From: Cognatiyoonia sediminum
Lineage (GTDB): Bacteria; Pseudomonadota; Alphaproteobacteria; Rhodobacterales; Rhodobacteraceae
Reading direction: 5' to 3'
Assembly (NCBI RefSeq): GCF_900129845.1
Contig: NZ_FQXB01000007.1
Span: forward strand, 1 to 64,000
Length of the DNA: 64,000 bases
The notes under the pieces: generated by a model
Databases searched by the model: none
The model's input: the letters and a program-made list of their open reading frames with translations, nothing else
What the model was told of the DNA's origin: nothing
Part shown: positions 53,433-62,530 of the stretch, one piece after another
Layout: every line of letters starts with the position of its first letter
Position numbering within the stretch: the first letter of the stretch is position 1
Translations under genes and position numbers: made by a program

Positions 53433-54248
53433 GGCGCTATCAGACGAATTCGTACCAGTCTCAGTTTGCCGCTGATCGCGCGAACCTATTCGGAACAAAG
53501 TAGACGCCACTTGGCGAGAGCGGCGCTTCGGTTTAGTTTGAAATTGTCTCGTGAGAGGGGGTGGCGGACCTGGTTGAAGTGATTTGAGACGGAGGCGTCT
53601 ACAGCGACGAATTTCTGAAGACTCCGCATCCGCCGAATCCGGAGCTTAGCACGTTCTCTTCGTCGGAATGGTAAGTGTGAATTCTCAGCTCGATTGTTGA
53701 GCCATCGGCCGACTTCCTGCCGTGTGTCGGCGCCGATTTCGCGTAGGGCGGCTCCATAAGACCGGAGTTTGTCTGTCACGATCTCTTTGGCTCGACCATG
53801 CTTACGCAGTGCTTTCTTTAGGAATTTCAGGCCTGCCTTCTTATCGCGGGCCGTGGTAACGTAGCTTTCAAGCACTTCACCCTCATGATCAAACTGCGCG
53901 CCAAAGGTAATGCATCTCGCCATTGATCTTCACGAACATCTCGTCGAGGTGCCACCGCCAGCGGCTGGACTTCATACTTTCAATACGACGCTTCCGGATC
54001 TCGGCAGCATACGTCGGACCAAAGCGATGCCACCAATATCGAACCGTCTCGTGGCTGACATCGACACCTCGTTCGTGTAGCAAATCTTCCACGTTCCGGA
54101 GCGACAAAGGTAAACGAAAGTACAACATTACCGCCAGGCGGAAAACCTCTGGGCTGGTTTTGAAGTAGCGAAATGGGTCGGATTTTGTCATCCCGCGAAG
54201 CTACAAAACCGCCCTGCCCGCCTCAAGCTGGTTTCTTCTGACAGTGCC
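53433..54248 (-). mobile_element. IS6-family element, copy B
   Basis: The left end starts GGCGCTATCAGACGAATTC and the right end closes TTCTTCTGACAGTGCC. Bases 53440-54216 are identical to 16677-17453 of copy A in the same orientation. The termini differ from copy A, and the 8-bp flanks (CTCACAGG and ATTGATAG) do not match, so there is no target duplication. It abuts the recombinase relic on the right. Confidence 0.85.
53486..54191 (-). pseudogene. IS6-family transposase with internal frameshift (copy B)
   Basis: Same two frames as in copy A: 54191-53889 with the first catalytic Asp, and 53923-53486 with the second Asp and Glu. The frame breaks at the identical GTT-TGA site. Since both copies carry it with no other difference in the core, either the shift is bypassed at low frequency or the element was copied by other means. 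Confidence 0.8.
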
Positions 54249-54252
54249 ATTG

Positions 54253-54399
54253 ATAGCGCTCTCGCCAAAACTGCAGGCCGCCATCCTCGATGGTACACAG
54301 GCCCCGCACCTAAATCTCGAAACGCTGGTGCGCGGACATATACCTCTGGATTGGGCACAGCAGGATCTCTTGTTCGGCCCCAATTCTAGCGCTCCTTGA
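54253..54399 (+). pseudogene. C-terminal tail of a site-specific recombinase
   Basis: The frame reads IALSPKLQAAILDGTQAPHL, then LETLVRGHIPLDWAQQDLLF, and stops at 54399. This is the usual end of large serine-recombinase family proteins in alphaproteobacteria (AILxGxQ, then IPLDWxxQ). The remainder of the gene is missing; copy B of IS6 sits immediately in front, so an IS-linked deletion removed it. Confidence 0.65.
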
Positions 54400-54412
54400 T
54401 AAGTGATATTGC

Positions 54413-54581
54413 TTCCCTGCTCCGGGTAGAAAATTCCCTGTTCCGTGAAATAATTTCCCTGTTAGGGGATTTATGGAAATTGCTGATAAAGCGCTGATAT
54501 TGCTTTCTTTATCGCACCGGCAATCAACTCTATTTGGCCGTTTCGGGCTAATTTCCCTGTAAATTAGCCCTTATCAGGGAA
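54413..54581. repeat. Cluster of TTCCCTG repeats
   Basis: TTCCCTG occurs directly at 54413, 54434, 54454 and 54552 and inverted (CAGGGAA) at 54575. The last pair lies in an imperfect hairpin, with GGGCTAATTT and AAATTAGCCC forming its stem (54546-54570). Such repeats follow recombinase tails in this group and may belong to the mobile unit. Confidence 0.6.
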
Positions 54582-55132
54582 AACCAGACCGAGGAAATCT
54601 ACCAACTGAGACAAATGGAGACAGATCCCGCACGTGGAGGGATACGATCCGTCTCAGTCGCTGATGCGCGTTTACAACCCGCGGAAACTACGCGGGAATT
54701 CCAGCCGAAACGGGAGTGACAATGCGAGACGGGGTGAGTGGCGGACTGGGGATCCGCCAAATCTAAAGCACAAGGCTATGTTACTAAATTCTTTTTGTTC
54801 AGCATCCAAATACTATACCACATTTAATACCACATCGTGTTACGATTTTGGCTAACAAATACGGTCGAGGAACTTTTTCCTTGCTGCAATTAATGACCAC
54901 TTTGAGCCCAACTTAACCAAAAGCTATCTCGCAGCATTGTTGGATGCACCATATCTTACCCTACACGAACGGCCCAAAGCTGCCGTTGACCACCTCATCT
55001 TGATGCTGCGGGTGCAGCCCGCTTTGCGGTCGTTCGCTGCGCTCGGAGACTCGCAACATTGTCAAGATTACCTGGCGCGGACTTTTGCTGAATTACACCC
55101 GAAAATGCGTCGAGAAGCGTGCTCATGATCAG
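54582..55132. other. Non-coding stretch behind the recombinase relic
   Basis: No gene is seen in 550 bp. It holds the dispersed words shared with 1005-1084 (at about 54665-54745), an AT-rich part at 54780-54900, and a 27-bp repeat unit at 55014-55040. Confidence 0.5.
55014..55040. repeat. 27-bp repeat unit, copy 1
   Basis: It starts GCAGCCCGC and ends TTCGCTGC; 24 of 27 bases match 57022-57048 in the same orientation. The two copies bracket the HxlR-GST-DsbA gene block. Confidence 0.55.
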
Positions 55133-55495
55133 CTAAGGCGTCCTGGGCAATCCCTCACTCCACTTTCTGAGCTCATCGAGGAACGTCAGAGCGGTTCGAC
55201 CGAAGTCCGTGATCTCATACTGAACGGAGACAGGTGCGGAGTCCACAACCTCGCGTCGCACCAACCCTTGCGCCTCGAGTTGCCGTAGACGCTCGACAAT
55301 CATCTTCTTGCTCGCCCCGCCAATCATTCGGGCAAGATCGTTGAAACGGACTGGACCATCCTTGAGGTGCCAGAGGATCGATCCCGTCCACTTGCCACCA
55401 ATAATTCGCATGCCACTCTCAATGGCGCATGGTTCGATACAGGCTTCGGCCGCATGTCGCCGCCCCTGTTCGTCTTGCTTGACCCGTGCTCTCAT
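55133..55495 (-). CDS. HxlR-family winged-helix regulator
   Basis: The product has 120 residues from the ATG at 55495. The HxlR fold is clear: CAIESGMRIIGGKWTGSILW, then FNDLARMIGGASKKMIVERL, LEAQGLVRREV, and YEITDFGRTALTFLDEL. HxlR regulators often sense electrophiles or redox stress through an N-terminal cysteine; here two cysteines lie at about residues 19 and 23. It is divergent from a glutathione transferase gene, with AGTATACT at 55520-55527 in the shared promoter, so it probably controls that detoxification pair. Confidence 0.9.
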   Translation of the reverse strand: MRARVKQDEQGRRHAAEACIEPCAIESGMRIIGGKWTGSILWHLKDGPVRFNDLARMIGGASKKMIVERLRQLEAQGLVRREVVDSAPVSVQYEITDFGRTALTFLDELRKWSEGLPRTP

Positions 55496-55609
55496 TCTGA
55501 TCTCTATTAGGTTACCAAAAGTATACTGGTTGCATTTCGTGCGCAGTGTCCAAATATGTCGGCAACAAGACACGCTGTCAAGCACCACTAAACATCTCAG
55601 GATCCCGAT

Positions 55610-56317
55610 ATGACGACGCCCGACATCCTTCTTTACACCGCCAACACGATGAACGGTTGGAAGCCGCTGATCTTCCTCCACGAGGCAGAGATCGACTACG
55701 AATTGGTGCCGATCAGCTTTTCCAAAAAAGAGCAGAAAGCGCCGGACTACATGAAGCTCAACCCCAATGGGCGCATCCCCACGATCGTAGATCGCGGAAA
55801 TGACGACTTTGCGGTCTTCGAGTCCGGAGCCATCCTTTGGTACCTCGCGGAGAAATACGATCGCTTCCTCAGCCACAATCCCAAGGAACGGTCAGAGACC
55901 CTGCAGTGGCTGATGTTCCAGATGGGCGGCATTGGCCCAATGATGGGACAGGCCATGTTCTTTGAACGGATAGCAAAGCCCAATGGCGACGACGTGCCTT
56001 TCGCCACCAAGCGGTATGTGGACGAAAGCAGGCGCTTGCTGGAAGTGCTGGACACACGGCTGGCAGGGCGGGACTGGCTTGTCGGCGATGCCATGTCGAT
56101 AGCAGACATTGCAACTTACCCTTGGGCGCGAAGCTATTTCTGGGCGACAGTCAGCGTGGAGGGGTTGCCTCATCTGCAAGCCTGGTTCGACCGCATGGAT
56201 GCGATGCCAAAGGTCCAAGAGGCACTACAATTGCCAGAGCCGAGGCCGTCGGCCTTTGGCAAAGGGGATATTGATGCTGCTGCGAAAGCGAACGCAGCGC
56301 GGTTCAAGGAGGCCTGA
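55610..56317 (+). CDS. Glutathione S-transferase family protein (nu/YghU-like)
   Basis: The protein has 235 residues. The N-terminal thioredoxin-like half starts TPDILLYTANTMNGWKPLIF and has LNPNGRIPTIVD and FESGAILWYLAEKY, the glutathione site. The all-helical C-terminal half has DWLVGDAMSIADIATYPWAR, where the capping Asp lies. The TAN/N-GWK form is that of disulphide-bond reductase GSTs (YfcG/YghU). It is two bases from the DsbA-like gene and likely regulated by the divergent HxlR protein. Confidence 0.92.
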   Translation: MTTPDILLYTANTMNGWKPLIFLHEAEIDYELVPISFSKKEQKAPDYMKLNPNGRIPTIVDRGNDDFAVFESGAILWYLAEKYDRFLSHNPKERSETLQWLMFQMGGIGPMMGQAMFFERIAKPNGDDVPFATKRYVDESRRLLEVLDTRLAGRDWLVGDAMSIADIATYPWARSYFWATVSVEGLPHLQAWFDRMDAMPKVQEALQLPEPRPSAFGKGDIDAAAKANAARFKEA

Positions 56318-56318
56318 C

Positions 56319-56966
56319 ATGACCCAACCCATTCGCGTCGACATCGTCTCAGACGTCGTTTGTCCTTGGTGTGCCATCGGATATTACCAACTGGCCAAGG
56401 CGGCGGATGAAACCGGCATCGAAATTGAGGTGCATTGGCATCCGTTCGAGCTTAATCCGCAGATGGCCGCAGAAGGTGAGAATTTGCGCGAGCATCTCGC
56501 CGCCAAATACGGAACGACACCGGAAGGCTCAAAGAAGGCCCGTGCGCGTTTATCCGAGATGGGAGCCGCCTTGGGGTTCATGTTTAATTATGCAGACGAC
56601 ATGCGGATGGTGAACACCTTCCGGGCGCATCAACTCATCGATTGGGCCGAAAATCAGGGCCTTGCGCACGACGCGAAGCTTGCTCTTTTTGAAGCCTTTT
56701 TCACGCGGCGCGAGAACCTGAATGACCCAAGCGTCCTGGCCGAAGTCGCGCAAAGCATCGGGCTGAATCACGATGCGGCTTTGGCCATGCTGTTGTCCGG
56801 CGAGATGGCCGACATCGTGCGCCAGAAAGAACAGTTCTGGACGTCCCGCGGCGTGACAGGCGTGCCTGCGATGATCTTTCAACGGCAACATCTCGTCAGT
56901 GGGGCGCAGGGCGAAGACAACTATGCCCGAATTCTGGGGCACCTAGCGGAAATAGTGGCCGCTTAG
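56319..56966 (+). CDS. DsbA-family oxidoreductase (FrnE-like)
   Basis: The product has 215 residues from the ATG at 56319, with AAGGAGG ahead. It begins with VDIVSDVVCPWCAIGYYQLA, containing the redox motif CPWC, and has GVTGVPAMIF with the cis-proline. No signal peptide, so it is a cytoplasmic FrnE-type protein, a group often found with stress and detoxification genes. Together with the GST it forms a small thiol-redox unit. Confidence 0.92.
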   Translation: MTQPIRVDIVSDVVCPWCAIGYYQLAKAADETGIEIEVHWHPFELNPQMAAEGENLREHLAAKYGTTPEGSKKARARLSEMGAALGFMFNYADDMRMVNTFRAHQLIDWAENQGLAHDAKLALFEAFFTRRENLNDPSVLAEVAQSIGLNHDAALAMLLSGEMADIVRQKEQFWTSRGVTGVPAMIFQRQHLVSGAQGEDNYARILGHLAEIVAA

Positions 56967-57021
56967 GTCGGACAATTCGGCGCAAAGCCGCCGTCCACCG
57001 GCTCGCTTAAATTATGCAGAC

Positions 57022-57048
57022 GCAGCCCGCATTGCGGACTTTCGCTGC
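57022..57048. repeat. 27-bp repeat unit, copy 2
   Basis: It is the partner of 55014-55040 (24 of 27 bases identical). It lies 55 bases after the DsbA-like stop. Confidence 0.55.
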
Positions 57049-57106
57049 CAGCGCGAGAAAGGAAGTCGCTCCTGCAGTGTTTGAGTGGCAAGAACGTAAT
57101 CAGATC

Positions 57107-57376
57107 TTACCCCACTTGAAGCAGGATCTGTTTCCAGACGGCAGTCTCGTCATAAAGGGTCCAATCGCGGCGGAGCTTGGGCGCGCCACCGACAAGCTCC
57201 CCATATTCGGCATGGGTTGCGCCAAGGACAAATACCTCGGCGCCTGTGGGTTCGCCGAACGTGCCATATCAGTCGTGCAATCCGTGCAATGTCCAGCGTA
57301 CCGCAGCGCGCGGTAGCATGGCTGCATCATCCCGGCCGATGACATGGTGTACCTCCCATGATCTGCCTGCCGTTCG
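57107..57376 (-). pseudogene. Relic of a SnoaL-like protein, C-terminal domain
   Basis: Read leftward in a single frame, the bases give HHVIGRDDAAMLPRAAVRW, then GLHD, an in-frame TGA, YGTFGEPTGAEVFVLGATHA, and DETAVWKQILLQVG before the stop at 57107. This follows the end of the protein at 11945-12913 closely (IGRDDPMMPPRAALRW, GTPTGAQVYVMGASHA, DETAIWKQILLATG). The N-terminal part is cut off at the tdh stop, and a tryptophan codon has become TGA. It shows that a further member of the SnoaL subfamily once stood here. Confidence 0.85.
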
Positions 57377-57378
57377 GC

Positions 57379-58419
57379 TCAGGTCCAATTCAACACCACT
57401 TTGCCGGATCTTCCTGACTTCATCTGTTCAAAACCTTCGCGAAAATCTGCAATATCATAGCGGTGCGTAATCACACGACTGACATCCAGACCATATTGAA
57501 GCATGGCGATCATCTTGTACCAGGTCTCGAACATCTCCCGCCCGTACACGCCTTTTATCGTAATGGCCTTGAAGACAATCCGGCTCCAATCCACTGGGGA
57601 TTGCCCGGGCGGGATTCCAAGCAAGGCAATCTTACCACCCATGACGAGGGCTTCGACCATTTGATCCAGCGCGGCTTGGTTTCCGGACATTTCCAGGCCG
57701 ATATCGAAGCCCTCCTTGAGGCCAAGCTCATGCACCACATCGTGCAAGTCTTCCTTGGCAACATTGACGCAACGCAAGTTGGGCACGACCTTCGCAGCAA
57801 GGTCCAATCGGTAGGTGTTCACATCCGTCAACACCACATTGCGCGCGCCCGCGTGACGGGCGACTGCAGCGGCCATAATCCCGATCGGACCCGCGCCCGT
57901 GATCAAGACGTCCTCCCCCAGCAAAGGGAAGCTGAGCGCCGTGTGAACAGCGTTCCCTAGCGGGTCAAGTATCGCACCGATCTCGTCAGGGATATCATCC
58001 GGCAGGGGCACTACGTTGAAAGCTGGCAATCGGAGGTATTGCGCAAACGCCCCTTGGACGTTGACCCCGATGCCGCGCGTGCCCGGATCCAAATGAAATT
58101 TCCCAGAACGTGATTGCCGGCTTTCGGTACCAATCAAGTGGCCTTCGCCAGAACACCGTTGGCCCAGCTTCAAGCCACTGACATTGCGCCCCATATCTAC
58201 AACTTCGCCAGCAAATTCATGGCCAGTTATTATTGGGACGGGCACTGTCGCGCTGGCCCAAGCATCCCAATCCCAAATGTGAATGTCGGTTCCGCAAATG
58301 CCCGTCTTATTAATCTTTATCAGAACATCATCCGGGCCAAGTTCAGGGATGGGGGCATCAACCTTCCAAAGACCCGGTTCCGGTTTTGACTTGGCCAGCG
58401 CGATCATTTGGTTTGTCAT
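57379..58419 (-). CDS. tdh: L-threonine 3-dehydrogenase (Tdh)
   Basis: The protein has 346 residues. The catalytic zinc site has [16 protein letters not shown] (Cys and His) and [12 protein letters not shown]. The NAD site is [19 protein letters not shown], and the end [15 protein letters not shown] is typical of Tdh. In the structural-zinc lobe, where E. coli Tdh has four cysteines, the sequence reads [20 protein letters not shown] and has none. The enzyme makes 2-amino-3-ketobutyrate, which Kbl cleaves. The start overlaps the kbl stop by 4 bases. Confidence 0.95.
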   Translation of the reverse strand: MTNQMIALAKSKPEPGLWKVDAPIPELGPDDVLIKINKTGICGTDIHIWDWDAWASATVPVPIITGHEFAGEVVDMGRNVSGLKLGQRCSGEGHLIGTESRQSRSGKFHLDPGTRGIGVNVQGAFAQYLRLPAFNVVPLPDDIPDEIGAILDPLGNAVHTALSFPLLGEDVLITGAGPIGIMAAAVARHAGARNVVLTDVNTYRLDLAAKVVPNLRCVNVAKEDLHDVVHELGLKEGFDIGLEMSGNQAALDQMVEALVMGGKIALLGIPPGQSPVDWSRIVFKAITIKGVYGREMFETWYKMIAMLQYGLDVSRVITHRYDIADFREGFEQMKSGRSGKVVLNWT

Positions 58420-59612
58420 TGGATCAGCTCCATGTCCCGCCCGACCTCGATGAACGCATCAATGGCTCTGTCAAGTTCTTCGCGGCTGTGGGCGGCGGAC
58501 ATCTGAGTGCGGATGCGGTCATGCCCACGCGGCACAACAGGGAACGAGAAAGGCGCTACGAAAACACCCTTTTTGTCCAGCCGGGCCGCCATGTCCTGCG
58601 CAAGCTTGGGATCTCGCAACATCACCGGAATGATCGGGTGTTCACCGGGCAACAGGTCAAACCCGGCGGCGCCCATGCGTGCTCGGAAATGCGATGCATT
58701 GTCCATCAGCCGGTCACGTCGCTCTGTTGAGGCTTCCAGCATATCGATCACCATGAGTGTAGTGGAGGCAATCACCGGAGCCAACGTGTTGGAAAACAGA
58801 TAGGGGCGCGAGCGTTGCCGCAACCAGTCCACCACATCACGTTTCGCGCAAGTATAGCCGCCCGATGCGCCGCCAAGCGCCTTGCCCAGCGTACCCGTGA
58901 CGATATCGACGCGTCCCATCACATCGCAATGTTCAATCGAGCCGCGGCCTGTCGCCCCCACAAAGCCGACGGCGTGACTGTCATCGACCATGACCATCGC
59001 ATCATAGCGGTCTGCCAGATCGCAGATCTCGGACAACCGAGCGATGTAGCCATCCATGGAAAAGACGCCATCCGTGGCGATCAGCTTAAAGCGCGCGCCG
59101 ACTTCCGTGGCGGCCTGAAGCTGCACCTCCAGATCGTCCATGTCGGAATTGGCATAGCGGTATCGTTTGGCCTTGCACAGGCGCACGCCATCAATGATCG
59201 ACGCATGGTTAAGCGCATCCGAGATGATCGCATCCTCGGGCCCCAGAAGCGTTTCGAAAAGCCCGGCGTTTGCATCGAAACAGCTCGAATACAGGATCGT
59301 GTCCTCAAATCCTAAAAATCCAGAGATGCGCCTTTCGAGCTCGGTGTGTTCCTCTTGCGTGCCGCAGATGAACCGGACTGAGGACATCCCGTAGCCATAG
59401 CGTTCCAGCGCGTCCTGACCGGCCGTGATCAATTCGGCGTTGTCGGACAGTCCAAGGTAGTTGTTGGCGCAAAGATTGACTACTTCCCGACCGCTCTCAA
59501 GCGCAACGGTACCAGCCTGCCGAGACGCGATGATCCTTTCAGATTTATAGAGACCGGCGTCCTTGAGGCCACTCAGCTCCGCGTTCAGATGGGCCAGAAA
59601 TTTGGTTGTCAT
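58416..59612 (-). CDS. kbl: Glycine C-acetyltransferase (2-amino-3-ketobutyrate CoA ligase)
   Basis: The protein has 398 residues, an alpha-oxoamine synthase. Seen are [48 protein letters not shown] and the PLP lysine in [16 protein letters not shown]. It cleaves 2-amino-3-ketobutyrate with CoA to glycine and acetyl-CoA. Overlaps both thrC (59609-59612) and tdh (58416-58419), so the three are made together. Confidence 0.95.
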   Translation of the reverse strand: MTTKFLAHLNAELSGLKDAGLYKSERIIASRQAGTVALESGREVVNLCANNYLGLSDNAELITAGQDALERYGYGMSSVRFICGTQEEHTELERRISGFLGFEDTILYSSCFDANAGLFETLLGPEDAIISDALNHASIIDGVRLCKAKRYRYANSDMDDLEVQLQAATEVGARFKLIATDGVFSMDGYIARLSEICDLADRYDAMVMVDDSHAVGFVGATGRGSIEHCDVMGRVDIVTGTLGKALGGASGGYTCAKRDVVDWLRQRSRPYLFSNTLAPVIASTTLMVIDMLEASTERRDRLMDNASHFRARMGAAGFDLLPGEHPIIPVMLRDPKLAQDMAARLDKKGVFVAPFSFPVVPRGHDRIRTQMSAAHSREELDRAIDAFIEVGRDMELIQ

Positions 59613-61045
59613 GACGTCACTCCTTCGGAGGTGAGACTTTTAACTGAACCACGCGTCAGGCGCGCGTGTTTCAGAATGAATTCTTCGACGCGGGCCCTGT
59701 CACCCGCAAGATGTTCAACGGTCTCGGTGCGTCCTGAGGAAACATCGCCCCAAGCCGGCGGACGTGCTTCTTCTCCGGTCGCATTGCGGACCGCGTCGCG
59801 GAACTTTGCGGGATGCGCGGTTGAAAGCGTAACCATCGGCACGTCCGGAACTGCATGATCACACGCGACCTTGACGGCAACTGCGGTGTGCGGATCGGCC
59901 AGATACCCTGCATACTTCCAAATCCGCGCAACCTCTTCCAGCGTTTCAACCTCAGAGACCGCACCGGCGTCAAAACTGTCGCGGATAAACCGCAGCATTT
60001 TGTCTGGCAGGCTATACCTGCGGCTGTCCTTGAGTGCCGCCATCAGATCGCGCACCGCCGCCGGATCCCGCCCTGCGGCCTCGAACAGCAAACGCTCGAA
60101 ATTCGATGAAATCTGGATATCCATCGAAGGGGTGATCGTGGGTTTAACGGACCCAAGCCGGTGATCGCCCGTCGTCAGAGTGCGCGCAAGAATGTCGTTT
60201 TCGTTCGTGGCGATGACCAACCGACTGATCGGCAGGCCCATCTGCTTGGCGACAAAACCGGCATATATGTCGCCGAAATTCCCAGTCGGTACAGTAAAGC
60301 TGACGGATTGTTCCGGCGCGCCGAGCGCGGTCGCAGCGGTAAAGTAATACACAACCTGTGCCATCACGCGACCCCAGTTGATCGAGTTGACTGCCGACAA
60401 CCGGACCGTGCTGGCAAAGGACTGATGGCCGAACATGTCCTTCACCATCGACTGGCAGTCATCGAAGCTGCCATCGATCGCTATTGCATGGCAATTTTCA
60501 GCGCCGATGGTTGTCATCTGGCGTCGCTGGAAATCCGATACCTTGCCATTGGGGAACATGAAAAACGTGTCTATGCCGTGGCAGGTTTTGAACGCTTCAA
60601 GTGCCGCCCCACCTGTGTCGCCGGACGTCGCCCCAACAATGGTAAGCCGCTCTCCGCGTTCGGTCAGCACATGATCCATGAGACGCGCAAGGATCTGCAT
60701 GGCGACGTCTTTGAATGCCAGGGTCGGCCCGTGAAACAGCTCTAGAAGCCAGTCGTTTGGTCCCATCTGCACCAGAGGCGTCACGGCGGGATGATGGAAA
60801 GTCGCGTAGGCCTCTTCAATCATCCGCCGCAAGTCGACATCGTCGATCTCTTCGCCTACAAAGGGCGACATCACCGAAAAAGCCACCTCTGCGTAGGGCT
60901 TGCCCCGAAGCGATCTGATCTCATCAAAGCTCAGTTTCGGCCACGCCGCGGGCACGTAGAGCCCGCCATCACTGGCCAGCCCCACCAGCAGCGCCTCTTT
61001 GAAGGAAAGCTCCGCCGCCTGTCCGCGTGTCGAAATGTACCGCAT
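59609..61045 (-). CDS. thrC: Threonine synthase (ThrC)
   Basis: The protein has 478 residues, starting [20 protein letters not shown]. The PLP lysine is in [25 protein letters not shown] binds the phosphate; [18 protein letters not shown] follows. It converts O-phosphohomoserine to threonine. A biosynthetic gene directly coupled to the threonine-degrading kbl and tdh is odd, unless the set is meant to turn homoserine phosphate into glycine or the enzyme has another role. It lies 32 bases behind dddP. Confidence 0.94.
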   Translation of the reverse strand: MRYISTRGQAAELSFKEALLVGLASDGGLYVPAAWPKLSFDEIRSLRGKPYAEVAFSVMSPFVGEEIDDVDLRRMIEEAYATFHHPAVTPLVQMGPNDWLLELFHGPTLAFKDVAMQILARLMDHVLTERGERLTIVGATSGDTGGAALEAFKTCHGIDTFFMFPNGKVSDFQRRQMTTIGAENCHAIAIDGSFDDCQSMVKDMFGHQSFASTVRLSAVNSINWGRVMAQVVYYFTAATALGAPEQSVSFTVPTGNFGDIYAGFVAKQMGLPISRLVIATNENDILARTLTTGDHRLGSVKPTITPSMDIQISSNFERLLFEAAGRDPAAVRDLMAALKDSRRYSLPDKMLRFIRDSFDAGAVSEVETLEEVARIWKYAGYLADPHTAVAVKVACDHAVPDVPMVTLSTAHPAKFRDAVRNATGEEARPPAWGDVSSGRTETVEHLAGDRARVEEFILKHARLTRGSVKSLTSEGVTS

Positions 61046-61077
61046 GTTTCGAATTCCTACGCTCTGGGGGCGTCAGC

Positions 61078-62421
61078 TTAGCTACCGGGAAACAGACGTT
61101 CGTCCCACGGATAGACCGACATCGTTTCGAAGCTATCATCTGTAACGACGCCCTGATCTTCCAGCTTGACCATATGATCACCGCCAACTTTGCCCACCAG
61201 CGCCTCGACGCACAGTGTCAGGCCAGGTTCCAGAACGGCGTCAAAGGCACCGTCCACCAGTCGGTCTGGATAGGCGATTAGAGGCCACTCGTCGCACATG
61301 CCAACACCGTGCATCGGAGAAGAGTATTTGAGCGCATCATACTTGTCCTGAAGGACATGCAGTGACCGCGTCAGGTCTTCCATATGAAGACCCGGCCGCA
61401 GGAGTGCGGTGTTATAACGGATGTGCTCTACCGCCTCTGCATAGCTTTCGCGCATATGGGCCGGGGCCAAGTCGTCACCGATCCACCAAGTGCGGCTGAG
61501 GTCCGCACAGATGCCATACGGCCCGATCAGATCGGTGTCGAAGGCGAGAATTTCATTCTCTGAGATGACTCGTGGCCCGCATTCCTGAAACCATGGGTTG
61601 GTGCGCGGGCCGGATGTCAGCAGCCGTGTTTCGATCCACTCGCCGCCCCGCTTGATGTTTTCGGCATGGAGCACGGCCCAGACATCGTCCTCGGTCACGC
61701 CGCCCTTGGGGATTTCGGTGCGCGCAAAGTCCTCCATGACGGCCATGGCGCGCTCACAGGAATGAATGGCGCAGCGCATGGCGCGCAGCTCGTGCTCTGT
61801 CTTGATGCCCCGCGTGCGCTCGGTCACTTCCTCGCCATCACGATAGTCGAGGCCCGCGCGGCGGATCGCGTCGAGCCCTGCGGGCTGGATTTTGTCGATG
61901 CCGATTTGCGTATGCCCCGGCGCATGGGTTGCCAGCAGGTCCGCCACTTCGGCGGCGAAGGCATCGGCCGCCGGGCCGATCCGGTCGCCGCGGGCGAAAT
62001 AGAACATGTCAGCGCCGGAACGGCTTTCGCGGACGAGCGGATTGTACTCGGCGAGGAACGGCGCGTTCTTGTAATCCCAAAGCACCATATAGCCATCCGC
62101 ACAAAGCAGGCAGGCGCGGAACGGGTTATGGGTGTTCCAGAGCTGCATGTTGGTCGTGTCGGTGGCGTAGCGTATGTTCAGCGGGTCGAACATCAAAAGC
62201 CCGCCGTAACCGCGTGCCACGATAGCATCAGTTAGGCGCTGGTGTCGGGCCTTACGCATCTCGGCCAGGTCGGGCAACGGCAGCCCAGCCTCGCGCCATT
62301 CGGTATGGGCAAGCGCCGTTGGCCCAATCTCAACTCGGTTGCCGTCGTTTTCGGTGCCGTCACCCAGGTGAGTGCCTTGGCTTGGGTCAATCTTGCGGCG
62401 GTCCCTGTAATGAGTGTTCAT
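61078..62421 (-). CDS. dddP: DMSP lyase DddP (M24 peptidase fold)
   Basis: The protein has 447 residues, starting MNTHYRDRRKIDPSQGTHLG as in Roseovarius DddP. Residues of the family are found throughout: FDPLNIRYATDTTNMQLWN, HAENIKRGGEWIETRLL, FDTDLIGPYGICADLSRTWW (metal aspartates), MHGVGMCDEWPL (His), LCVEALVG and VKLEDQ (glutamates). DddP cleaves dimethylsulfoniopropionate to dimethyl sulfide and acrylate with an iron-type metal pair. The ribosome site GAGGAAG is good. The gene is behind a GlxA-type regulator and ahead of thrC, kbl and tdh. Confidence 0.95.
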   Translation of the reverse strand: MNTHYRDRRKIDPSQGTHLGDGTENDGNRVEIGPTALAHTEWREAGLPLPDLAEMRKARHQRLTDAIVARGYGGLLMFDPLNIRYATDTTNMQLWNTHNPFRACLLCADGYMVLWDYKNAPFLAEYNPLVRESRSGADMFYFARGDRIGPAADAFAAEVADLLATHAPGHTQIGIDKIQPAGLDAIRRAGLDYRDGEEVTERTRGIKTEHELRAMRCAIHSCERAMAVMEDFARTEIPKGGVTEDDVWAVLHAENIKRGGEWIETRLLTSGPRTNPWFQECGPRVISENEILAFDTDLIGPYGICADLSRTWWIGDDLAPAHMRESYAEAVEHIRYNTALLRPGLHMEDLTRSLHVLQDKYDALKYSSPMHGVGMCDEWPLIAYPDRLVDGAFDAVLEPGLTLCVEALVGKVGGDHMVKLEDQGVVTDDSFETMSVYPWDERLFPGS

Positions 62422-62530
62422 GTCTTGCTTCCTCTCAGAACCCAGAATTCAAATAGAACGGAGGGTGTTTTTTTGGCAGCAGGCGCCATTCATATTCATA
62501 TCGTTCGTTGTTTTCTGCAGTTGTACCATC

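Noticed and set aside
54413-54581. Replication origin (iteron array) from the TTCCCTG repeats
   Set aside because: Spacing is irregular, there is no DnaA-box cluster and no replication gene is nearby; the recombinase context explains it better.
57014-57316. Rightward 100-residue frame behind the DsbA-like gene
   Set aside because: It begins inside a dispersed repeat, has no ribosome site and covers the opposite strand of the SnoaL relic, which explains its open length.
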